Part shown: positions 13,693-21,083 of the stretch, piece by piece | Numbering within the stretch: the first letter of the stretch is position 1 | Layout: every line of letters begins with the position of its first letter | Source of the DNA: Candidatus Tanganyikabacteria bacterium | GTDB lineage: Bacteria > Cyanobacteriota > Sericytochromatia > S15B-MN24 > VGJW01 | NCBI GenBank assembly: GCA_016867235.1 | Contig: VGJY01000028.1 | Coordinates: 1-34,185 of the forward strand | Length of the DNA: 34,185 nt | Direction of reading: 5' to 3' | Program-made: the position numbers and the translations under genes | Notes under the pieces: generated by a model | The model's input: only the letters and a program-made list of their open reading frames with translations | Told to the model about the DNA's origin: nothing | Databases searched by the model: none

Positions 13693-15311
13693 CGAGCTCC
13701 CGCGCCGCCCTGAAAGTCGGCCTCGTCGAGCTTTACGCCGACTCGGTCGCGCACCGCGTCCAGATCAAGTTTCCGTCGCGCTCGATCGATCTCCTCGCGG
13801 CCATCCTCGGCCAGAACGGCTTCTCCCGGGTCGAGACCTACAACCCCATCTACGACGGCACGCGCGGCCGGGTCACCCGGAGCGATGTCGAGCGCCTGGC
13901 GTCGTACGACGCGGTCGGCTTCTCGGCCATCTCGTCCACGCAGAACCTCTCGTACGATCTGGCGGCAAAGCTCAGGAAGCTCAATCCCCGGATCAAGATA
14001 GTCTTCGGCGGTTACCACACGACCTGCCTCCCCGAGGAAACCCTCGACCACGCCGACATCGCCGTCCTCAACGAGGGCGACCGGACCATCGTGGACGTCA
14101 TGGATCGCATCGCCGAGCACAAGGAACGGCCCGTGCTCGCCGACGTGCCGGGCATCGTCTTCCGGGACGAGGACGGCGCCATCCGCCACACGGCGCACCG
14201 GCCGTTGCTGACGGTCGAAGAACTGGAAGCGCTCCCCGTTCCGGCGTTGCCCGCGCGGGTGCGCGGGAAGATGAACTGCGGCAAGGTCGTGCTGGCACGC
14301 GGTTGCCCCTTCCAGTGCAGCTTCTGCACCATCAGCGACCACTTCGGGAGACGGGTGCGGGCCGTGAGCGTGGAACGGTCGGTGGAGATCATCGAGCGCT
14401 CCATCACCCAGTTCCCGGGGCTCCACCTGTTTGCCGACGACAATTTCGCGCTCAATCCCGAGCGCGCCAAGCGCATCCTCGAGCGCATCCTCGAAAAGGG
14501 GCTGAAGATGCCGTCGTGGTCGGCCCAGGTGCGGGTTGACGCCGCGTTCGACGACGACCTCCTGAAACTCCTCCGGCGCGCCGGCTGCCGCAAGGTGTTC
14601 GTCGGCCTCGAGAGCATGAACGACGAGAGTCTCAAGCTGCTCAACAAGCGGTCGACCCTGGAAAAGAACGATCGGGCCATCCGTCGCTTTCACGAGGCGG
14701 GCCTCATGATCCACGGCCACTTCATGTTCGGCACCGACGCCGACAGCGTGGACACGGTGCGCACCACCGCCGAGTACGTGCGCAAGATGGGCCTCGACAC
14801 GGCCTACTTCCTGTTCATGAGCCCCGGCCCGGGTTCGCCGCTGGCTCAAAGGTACCAGGCCGAAAACAAGCTCATCACGCGCAACTGGGCGCGCTACGAC
14901 GGCAATTCCGTGTGCGTATACCCCGACCAGGTGCGCCCCTCGGAGCTCAAGAAGGCCGTGGACCAGGCCTACCTCCACTTCTACTCGCCGCTCGAAGCCC
15001 TCCGGTACCTGTTTCGCCCCAGGAAGAAGCTCACGACGCTCCTGCTCCGGACGGTGGGCTATCCGGTCATGCGGTATCTCATCCGTCGCGACCGGCCCTA
15101 CGTGGCCGACCTCGAAAGGCTCGAGCGCTGGGTCATGGACTTCGAGGCCGCGTTCGGGAAGGTGAAGGAAGACCCCGGCGTCCCTCCGGCGGCGCGGGAG
15201 GAGTTCTTCCGGGCCTGGAGCGACCGGGCGCGGGCGCTGGCGCCCGATTTCCAGGAATTCTGCCGGCGGAAGATCGATCTGGCCGCCGCGGGCCCGAAGG
15301 ACCAGCCCTGA
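13689..15311 (+). CDS. B12-binding-domain radical SAM enzyme, second of three
   Basis: A 540-residue protein. The cobalamin-binding domain spans about 8-140 (YDAVGFSAISSTQN, KIVFGGYHTTCLPEE, NEGDRTIVDVM). The radical SAM domain spans about 200-420 with GCPFQCSFC (Cys206, Cys210, Cys213), FADDNFALNP, VFVGLESMNDE and HGHFMFGTD. The C-terminal 120 residues are an extra domain with a basic, hydrophobic stretch (EALRYLFRPRKKLTTLLL ... YPVMRYLIRR), probably a membrane-binding helix pair, followed by a charged helical tail. Enzymes of this class methylate, form C-C or C-S bonds, or contract rings on lipids, peptides and antibiotics; the reaction here is unknown. ATG 13689 overlaps the previous stop (ATGA). 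An open frame extends upstream inside the previous gene but is a shadow. Confidence 0.87.
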   Translation: MTSSRAALKVGLVELYADSVAHRVQIKFPSRSIDLLAAILGQNGFSRVETYNPIYDGTRGRVTRSDVERLASYDAVGFSAISSTQNLSYDLAAKLRKLNPRIKIVFGGYHTTCLPEETLDHADIAVLNEGDRTIVDVMDRIAEHKERPVLADVPGIVFRDEDGAIRHTAHRPLLTVEELEALPVPALPARVRGKMNCGKVVLARGCPFQCSFCTISDHFGRRVRAVSVERSVEIIERSITQFPGLHLFADDNFALNPERAKRILERILEKGLKMPSWSAQVRVDAAFDDDLLKLLRRAGCRKVFVGLESMNDESLKLLNKRSTLEKNDRAIRRFHEAGLMIHGHFMFGTDADSVDTVRTTAEYVRKMGLDTAYFLFMSPGPGSPLAQRYQAENKLITRNWARYDGNSVCVYPDQVRPSELKKAVDQAYLHFYSPLEALRYLFRPRKKLTTLLLRTVGYPVMRYLIRRDRPYVADLERLERWVMDFEAAFGKVKEDPGVPPAAREEFFRAWSDRARALAPDFQEFCRRKIDLAAAGPKDQP

Positions 15312-15313
15312 TC

Positions 15314-16774
15314 GTGCGCGTGGGTCTGGTAGCCACCAATCGCAACGACTACGACCATCCCATCACTCCCATCGGGCCGCTGCATCTGGCCGCCGGGCTC
15401 CGGGCGCGGGGCCACGAGGTCCGCCTGTTCGACTGCATGTTTGACCACGCTTCGGCCGAGGAGTCGCTGCTCGCGTGGGTCGCGGCCGCTCGGCCCGACG
15501 CCGTCGGCATCTCGATTCGCAACGTCGCCTCCGTGCTCGGTCAGCGCGAGCACGACCTGGATCGGCTCGCGGGCCTGGTGAAGCGCCTGCGCGCGGTCAT
15601 GCCCCGGCAGATCATCCTGGGCGGTGCGGGCTTCAGCCTGGTGCCCAGGGCGATCATGGACAGGCTCCAGGTGGATCTGGGCATCGTGGGCGAGGCCGAT
15701 CGCTCCCTGCCGTCGCTCCTCGAACGCCTGGGCGACGAGGCGGCGTACGCCGGGATTCCGGGTCTGGTCCACCGGACGCCGGCAGGGGGGTGGATCGAGA
15801 ATCCCCCGGACCAGGACGTCGACCTGGATTTCATCCCGACCCAGAGCCTGGCCGATCTCGACAACCGGCGCTACCGCAAGCGCGGCGGCAACATCGGCGT
15901 GTACTCCCGCAAGGGGTGCGCGATGCAGTGCACTTATTGCGCGGAGCCCTGCCTCAACGGCGCGACCATGCGGTTGCGATCGCCGCGCCTCGTGGTCGAC
16001 GAGATCGAGAAAGTCACGAAGGAGGCGGGCTACCCCTTCGTGGGGTTCGCCGATACCCTGTTCAACTTCCCGCGCGACCACGCCATGGAGCTGTGCCGGG
16101 AAATCATCCGGCGCCGGGTGAAAGTCCGGTTCTGCATCGAAGGCAATCCCGTGGGTCAGGATGCCCGGAGCGTCGACCTCCTCGCGGAGGCGGGCTGCAT
16201 CGGCGTGGACTTCTCGGTGGAGTCGGGCTCCAGCCGGATGCTCCGCGCCATGCGCAAGGGCTTCACCGCCGAGGATGCGCTGCGGGTGGCGGCTCTCTAT
16301 GCCGAGCGCGGGATCTCCTACGCCGCGGGCTTCCTCATCGGCTGTCCCGGCGAGGATCTCGAAAGCGTCCGCGAGTCCGTGCGCGTGGCCGAAGCCCTCG
16401 AGAGACCCGGCGTCGTCTACTTCGGTGTCGGCGTCCGCGTCTTTCACCAGGCGGAGCTGGCGCGGCAACTCGGCGCCAGCCGGCCTCACCAGGGGACTCC
16501 CGATGCCTACGGCCTATCGTCGTACCTCAGCGAGACCTTCGACGCGAATTGCGCCCGGGAACTCCTCGCGTGCTACCGGCGCCACGACGTGGTCCTGATC
16601 TCGCACCAGTTCAACGAGCGGACCGTGCGGTTCGTCAAGCGGCTCTCTTTTCTGCCCCGAGCGCGCCCGGCCTGGCGCGCCGCCGCCTGGCTCAACCATC
16701 TCGAGCGCTTGCGGACCTTGCGGCGCTGCCCGCTGTACTGGGACGATCGAGAGCGCGCCTTCCGGAGCGTGTAG
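15314..16774 (+). CDS. B12-binding-domain radical SAM enzyme, third of three
   Basis: A 486-residue protein starting at GTG 15314, two bases after the previous stop. The cobalamin-binding domain is about 1-140 (PIGPLHLAAGLRARGHEVRLFD, PDAVGISIRNV, ILGGAGFSLVP, GIVGEADRSLP). The radical SAM motif is GCAMQCTYCAEPC (Cys202, Cys206, Cys209). Later barrel strands include FVGFADTLFNFP, RFCIEGNP, CIGVDFSVESGSSRML and AAGFLIGCPGE. It differs clearly from its two neighbours, so the three are paralogues with distinct steps rather than recent duplicates. The C-terminal 70 residues are Arg-rich, without an obvious extra domain. It is the last gene of the operon; 126 bases without a visible terminator follow before the molybdoenzyme gene. 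Confidence 0.86.
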   Translation: MRVGLVATNRNDYDHPITPIGPLHLAAGLRARGHEVRLFDCMFDHASAEESLLAWVAAARPDAVGISIRNVASVLGQREHDLDRLAGLVKRLRAVMPRQIILGGAGFSLVPRAIMDRLQVDLGIVGEADRSLPSLLERLGDEAAYAGIPGLVHRTPAGGWIENPPDQDVDLDFIPTQSLADLDNRRYRKRGGNIGVYSRKGCAMQCTYCAEPCLNGATMRLRSPRLVVDEIEKVTKEAGYPFVGFADTLFNFPRDHAMELCREIIRRRVKVRFCIEGNPVGQDARSVDLLAEAGCIGVDFSVESGSSRMLRAMRKGFTAEDALRVAALYAERGISYAAGFLIGCPGEDLESVRESVRVAEALERPGVVYFGVGVRVFHQAELARQLGASRPHQGTPDAYGLSSYLSETFDANCARELLACYRRHDVVLISHQFNERTVRFVKRLSFLPRARPAWRAAAWLNHLERLRTLRRCPLYWDDRERAFRSV

Positions 16775-16900
16775 GCGAGATCGCTCCGTCCACGGTGTGA
16801 CGGCCGACCACGTACGAGATATCCCCCAAGATCACGGATCTGCTTGGCGGCCAGGCATCGGAAGATCACGTACGCACCCTTCGTGCGACAGGAGCGTCCC
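16775..16900. other. Intergenic region before the molybdoenzyme
   Basis: No coding potential is supported here. ACGTACG occurs twice (near 16811 and 16868). A TTG in frame at 16844 could extend the next gene, but it lacks a ribosome site. No clear promoter or terminator is seen. Confidence 0.4.
16890..16894 (+). promoter_or_regulatory. Ribosome binding site fixing the GTG start of the molybdoenzyme
   Basis: AGGAG lies six bases before GTG 16901, whereas the longer TTG start at 16844 has no such site. The shorter start also gives the usual N-terminus of the 2Fe-2S domain. Confidence 0.7.
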
Positions 16901-19525
16901 GTGGCAGTCGAACTACGCAAGGCAGATGAGGTCGCAATAGCGTTCTTCCTGAACGGCGCGCGCACGCTGCTCACGGTCCGAGAGGACGAAAAGCTGCTCG
17001 AGACGCTGCGCGAGCGCTGCGGCATCGTCTCCCCCAAGAACGCCTGCATGCCTGTTGGCGGCTGCGGGGCCTGCACGGTGCTCGTGGGCGGCAAGCCCAC
17101 TCTTAGCTGCGTGCTGCCGTCCCGGAGCGTCGACGGAAAGGAGGTGTTGACCCTCGAAGGGCTCGCGGATCGCGACCGCGCGGCCCTGGCGGACGGCTTC
17201 GTCCGGGTGGGCGGCTTGCAGTGCGGTTTTTGCGCGCCCGGCGTGGCCCTGCGGACCAAGGCCCTGTACGACCGGGACCCGCACGCCGGGGCCGAGGAGT
17301 GCCGGAAGGCCCTGCAGCCTCACATCTGCCGCTGCACGGGCTACAAGAAGCTCATTGACGGCATGCGGGAAGCCGGCAGGGCGCTCCGCGGCGAGGCCGG
17401 CGAAGCCTGCGAAGGCGCGGGTTGCGGTCGGATCGGCTCGAGCCTGGAGCGGTACCAGGGCCGCGACCTCGTGCTGGGCCAGCGGGAGTTCGTGGACGAC
17501 ATGCGGCTGCCCGGCATGCTGCACGGCGCCCTGGTGTTCGGCGCCCACCCCCGCGCCCGGGTGCTCTTCATCGACGTGGGCCCCGCGCTGCTCATCCCGG
17601 GAGTGCGGGCGGCAATCACGGCCGCGGATGTCCCCGGCGAGAGGCTCCGCGGCCTGGTCGAGCGCGACTGGCCGGTCTTCGTGGCCGAGGGCGAGATCAC
17701 GCGGTACGTCGGGGACGTGCTGGCGGCGATCGCCGCGGACGACGCCCACACCGCCCGGCTCGGGGCACAGGCCGTGCGCGTGACGTACGAAGTGCTCGAA
17801 CCGGTGACGAGCCCCGCCGAAGCGCTGCAACCCGGTGCGCCGCGCCTTCATCCCGGGGGGAATATCCTCTCGACTTCCCGCGTCGTGCGAGGCGACGTCG
17901 AGGCGGCCCTCGCGGGCTGCGCGCATGTCGTGTCCGAGGTCTTCGAGACGCAGTTCATCGAGCACGCGTTTTTGGAGCCGGAAGCGGCGGTGGCGGTTCC
18001 GGAGGACGGCGAAATGCTGCGGGTCTTCACGCAGAACCAGGGCGTCTTCGACGATCGCCGGCAGCTCGCGCGGATCCTGGCCATTCCCGAAGAACGGCTC
18101 CGCGTGACGCTGGTGGCCGCGGGCGGGGCGTTCGGCGGCAAGGAGGATCTCACGGTCCAGCCCTACGCGGCGCTGCTGGCGCTGCGGACGCGGAAACCCG
18201 TCAAGCTCGCGCTGAGCCGCCAGGACAGCATCCGCATGCACCCCAAGCGGCACCCGATGCGGCTGGAGTATACGGTCGGCTGCGACGGGGCGGGCATGCT
18301 GCAGGCCGTGAAGGTCCGCCTGGTGGGCGAGAAGGGGGCCTACGCGTCGGTCGGCTCGAAGGTCGTCGAGCGGGCGGCCGGCCACGCGACGGGCGCGTAC
18401 GCCGTGCCGAACGTGGCCGTCGAGGCCTTGGCGGTGTACACGAACAACCCGCCATGCGGGGCGATGCGGGGTTTCGGGGTCAACCAGACCGCGTTCGCCA
18501 TCGAGGGCTGCCTGGATCGGCTGGCCGAGAAGGCGGGCCTCGACGGCTGGGAGATCCGCTACCGCAACGCCTTGCGTGATGGCGCGGTGTCCACGCCGGG
18601 CGAGCGCATGACCCACGCCATGGGCCTGCGCAAGACCCTCGAGGCGGTGCGCGACGTGTATCGCGGCGCGCGTTTCGCCGGCATCGCCTGCGCCATCAAG
18701 AACGTGGGAGTCGGCAACGGCAAGCCCGACATCGGCCGCGTGCGCCTGGTGGTGGCTGCCGGCGGCGAGACGATCACCGTGTTCACGGGGCACTCCGAGA
18801 TGGGTCAAGGTCTGTTCACGATCCTGGTGCAGGTGGTGTGCGAGGAGACCGGGTTGCCTCCCGCATGCGTCCGGGTCGTCACCGACACCGCGCGGCCGGT
18901 CGATTGCGGCATGACCACGTCGTCGCGGGCCACGGTGCTGGCGGGCCGCGCCGCGATCGCCGCCTGCGCCGAGCTGCGCCAGGCGCTTTCGGAAGCCGGA
19001 AGCCTGGCGCAACTCGCCGGTCGCGAGTTCCACGGCGAATACGTCTTCGACCGGAGCAGCCCGCTCGGCAGCGACGATCCCGAGCCGATCATGCACCTGA
19101 CCTACGGCTACGCCACGCAGGTCGTGCTGCTGGACGACGAAGGCCGCCTCGCCAAGGTGGTGGCCGCGCACGACGTGGGCCGCGTGCTGAACCCGCACCT
19201 GCTCGAGGGCCAGATCGAGGGCGCCCTCCACATGGGGCTGGGTTTCGCCCTCACCGAGGAACTGGTCGTCGAGCGCGGCGTGCCGCGGCAGAAGGGCCTG
19301 CACGACCTGGGCATCCTGCGCGCGCGGGACATGCCCGAAGTCGAGGTGATCTTCGTCGAGGAGCCGGCTCCCGAGGGGCCCTACGGCGCGCGGGGGGTCG
19401 GGGAAATCGGCCTGGTGCCGACCGCCGCGGCCGTGGCCGGGGCCCTGCACGCCTTCGACGGGATTCGCCGCACCAAGCTGCCCATGCTCGACTCGCCGGC
19501 GGCCCGGGCGATCAGGCGGAGCTGA
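16901..19525 (+). CDS. Xanthine dehydrogenase/aldehyde oxidase-type molybdoenzyme with fused 2Fe-2S domains, no FAD domain
   Basis: Hydroxylates purines, aldehydes or N-heterocycles with water-derived oxygen. In 874 residues it has a plant-type 2Fe-2S domain (Cys49, Cys55, Cys58, Cys70; a C-x5-C spacing rather than the common C-x4-C). A second 2Fe-2S domain follows (Cys108, Cys111, Cys143, Cys145; GLQCGFCAPG and HICRCTGYKK), then the molybdopterin-binding domains. Typical stretches are GGAFGGKEDL, AMRGFGVNQT, GHSEMGQGL and the catalytic Glu835 in GARGVGEIG. There is no FAD domain and no adjacent FAD subunit, as in Desulfovibrio aldehyde oxidoreductase and in the selenium-dependent xanthine dehydrogenase group. 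The overall layout and size remind me of that latter group, but its usual accessory genes are not here. Presence of preA about 8 kb away fits nucleobase catabolism; the substrate is not decided. Confidence 0.87.
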   Translation: MAVELRKADEVAIAFFLNGARTLLTVREDEKLLETLRERCGIVSPKNACMPVGGCGACTVLVGGKPTLSCVLPSRSVDGKEVLTLEGLADRDRAALADGFVRVGGLQCGFCAPGVALRTKALYDRDPHAGAEECRKALQPHICRCTGYKKLIDGMREAGRALRGEAGEACEGAGCGRIGSSLERYQGRDLVLGQREFVDDMRLPGMLHGALVFGAHPRARVLFIDVGPALLIPGVRAAITAADVPGERLRGLVERDWPVFVAEGEITRYVGDVLAAIAADDAHTARLGAQAVRVTYEVLEPVTSPAEALQPGAPRLHPGGNILSTSRVVRGDVEAALAGCAHVVSEVFETQFIEHAFLEPEAAVAVPEDGEMLRVFTQNQGVFDDRRQLARILAIPEERLRVTLVAAGGAFGGKEDLTVQPYAALLALRTRKPVKLALSRQDSIRMHPKRHPMRLEYTVGCDGAGMLQAVKVRLVGEKGAYASVGSKVVERAAGHATGAYAVPNVAVEALAVYTNNPPCGAMRGFGVNQTAFAIEGCLDRLAEKAGLDGWEIRYRNALRDGAVSTPGERMTHAMGLRKTLEAVRDVYRGARFAGIACAIKNVGVGNGKPDIGRVRLVVAAGGETITVFTGHSEMGQGLFTILVQVVCEETGLPPACVRVVTDTARPVDCGMTTSSRATVLAGRAAIAACAELRQALSEAGSLAQLAGREFHGEYVFDRSSPLGSDDPEPIMHLTYGYATQVVLLDDEGRLAKVVAAHDVGRVLNPHLLEGQIEGALHMGLGFALTEELVVERGVPRQKGLHDLGILRARDMPEVEVIFVEEPAPEGPYGARGVGEIGLVPTAAAVAGALHAFDGIRRTKLPMLDSPAARAIRRS

Positions 19526-19681
19526 AGGCGCCCGGCCCGGCGAGCGCCTGGCGGCGTGCCTCTGGGTCCGCCGGCGACGGGGGCCGGGTACGCGGCGCAC
19601 CGACGGCCGGCGCCCGGCCGGGCAATACTGGCGGAGGATCCGAGGCATGCCAGGAGGGCGCCTCGCGTAGCAGGAGCGAAG

Positions 19682-20104
19682 ATGCTCGGTGAATGGCAAA
19701 GCGGCTCCATCGTCGAGATGGAGGCGGCACATGGACTGCGCGAGGTCGGCGACGTCTTCGCGGTGCTCGACTTCTCCATCGCCGTTCGCCTTCGCGAGCC
19801 GTCCCGGCTGGCGGCCGGGGCGATCGTATCCCTCGTCGCCTGGGATGACGAAGGCGCGATGCGGCGGCGCACCGGAGAGATCCTGCAGGTCCACGGGCGC
19901 TTCGTGGCCGTGGCGATCGTCCTGGGATTGCCGCGCCCGCCCACCGAGGAGCCCTCGCCGTCCCGACCGGCGGGGCCGGGACTCTGGATGCCGGCCGGCG
20001 GGGGGCCGGCGGTCGCCCGCATACGGCGTCCCGATCCGGAGTGGCAGCCCCTTCACCAGTCCCGGCTCGAGTACTGGCTCGGCCGCCGTCTCATCGGGTG
20101 GTGA
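19682..20104 (+). CDS. Small hypothetical protein, possibly a degenerate PilZ-like domain
   Basis: A 140-residue soluble protein. The ATG at 19682 has AGGAG five bases upstream; in-frame upstream codons lack support. Residues about 20-80 read as alternating beta strands (FAVLDFSIAVRLREPSRL, GAIVSLVAWDDEG, RRRTGEILQVHGRFVAVAIVLG). These resemble the second half of a PilZ barrel (D.S near the first strand, L..G..V.L), but the RxxxR motif and the full D.S..G motif are missing, so c-di-GMP binding is doubtful. A Pro-rich linker and a C-terminal helix with WQPLHQSRLEYWLGRR follow. It is convergent with the protease gene at 12 bases. The family is unassigned. Confidence 0.6.
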   Translation: MLGEWQSGSIVEMEAAHGLREVGDVFAVLDFSIAVRLREPSRLAAGAIVSLVAWDDEGAMRRRTGEILQVHGRFVAVAIVLGLPRPPTEEPSPSRPAGPGLWMPAGGGPAVARIRRPDPEWQPLHQSRLEYWLGRRLIGW

Positions 20105-20117
20105 CTCGCCCGGGGGC

Positions 20118-21083
20118 CTACTCGGCGGGTTCGAGCAGGCGGAAGCTCACGCCGTCGTAGCCGGCCGCGGTGCTGGCGCGCGTCGCGAAGGGCATCAGCC
20201 TGCCGAGTTCCCGCGCGGCCCGCGCCGGCGGCATGCCGCGCGCAAGCACGAGATCCAGGAACATGAAATCCGTCACCGCGCTCGCTCCCCAGTCCACGGT
20301 CTGGGCGAAGCCGGAGACGGGGAAGCGCACGGCCGGCGCGAGGCGTTTCTGGAGGTCGGCGGGCAGGGAGCCGCGCATCACGTCGCAGGCCCCGAAGTGG
20401 AGGAGCGTGACGTTGCCGGCGTGGCGCAGGGCGGCCGCGAAGGTCTCGACCCCCGCCGGTCCCGAATCGGTCGCGGGCCCCGCCGGCGAACCGTGCGCCG
20501 AGACGTACAGGACCACCGGCTCTGCCAGGAGCGCGGCTTCCTGGAGCCACTTGCCCAGGCTGGCCTTGTCGGTGAAGTAGCGGTGGCGCACGTGGACCGC
20601 GGGGGAACGGGTGAAGAATGCCCGCAGCATCTCGCCGTAGGAGTATTCGGGTTCCGAGAGGTGAGTTTCCCAGCGAGACTCCAGGACCACCAGCCAGCGC
20701 CGTCCGGACACCGCCTTGACGCGCGTGCCGTTCCAGGTGCCCCAGGTCCCGGTGCCCGCGGGTCGCCAGCGGCCGGTGAAGCGCTGGCCATCGGGAGCCA
20801 GCGTGAACTGGCCCTCGCCTGCCGCCTCGTCGCGGTACGTGAAGGTCGCACGCGCGCCGGCGACTTTTCCTTCCAGGCTCCCGCCCGGGTAGGACCCCTC
20901 GAGCCGGCCGTTCGCCTCGACCAGGCGCAGCCGCCCGTAGGGCGTATCCCAGAGGCCGGCGAAGCCCCCGCCTGGCCGCGGGCGCGAGAGGGCGGCAGAA
21001 CCCGAGGCCGGATCCGCCGGAGGCGCCGGGGTCGCGCCCGTGGCGGCAAGCGCCGCCGCGAGCAGGAGGATGCCAAGCCTCAT
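20118..21083 (-). CDS. Secreted clan CD (caspase/CHAT-like) cysteine protease
   Basis: A 321-residue exported protein. Residues 1-20 form a Sec signal peptide (MRLGILLLAAALAATGA). Residues about 40-120 form a small beta-rich domain with repeating G.W/G.L patterns (GLWDTPYGRLRL, GRLEGSYPGG, FTGRWRPAG), similar to the lipocalin-like GxW domains often found in secreted bacterial proteins. The C-terminal half has the caspase-like dyad: VVLYVSAHGSP with His197, and LLHFGACDVM with Cys233 about 36 residues later, each at a strand end as in CHAT, caspase and gingipain families. Proteolysis in the periplasm or outside is inferred; cleavage specificity is unknown. The ATG overlaps the stop of the upstream barrel/transglutaminase gene (ATGA), so the pair is coupled. 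Confidence 0.72.
   Translation of the reverse strand: MRLGILLLAAALAATGATPAPPADPASGSAALSRPRPGGGFAGLWDTPYGRLRLVEANGRLEGSYPGGSLEGKVAGARATFTYRDEAAGEGQFTLAPDGQRFTGRWRPAGTGTWGTWNGTRVKAVSGRRWLVVLESRWETHLSEPEYSYGEMLRAFFTRSPAVHVRHRYFTDKASLGKWLQEAALLAEPVVLYVSAHGSPAGPATDSGPAGVETFAAALRHAGNVTLLHFGACDVMRGSLPADLQKRLAPAVRFPVSGFAQTVDWGASAVTDFMFLDLVLARGMPPARAARELGRLMPFATRASTAAGYDGVSFRLLEPAE

Noticed and set aside
19526-19681. Possible terminator or small gene after the molybdoenzyme
   Set aside because: Several short GC inverted repeats exist but none has a long stem or T tract, and no supported start is seen before 19682.
16913-20056. 1047-codon open frame on the minus strand opposite the molybdoenzyme
   Set aside because: It is a mirror of high-GC third positions; the plus strand has full conserved cofactor motifs, while the minus frame is His/Arg/Pro-biased with no recognisable domain.
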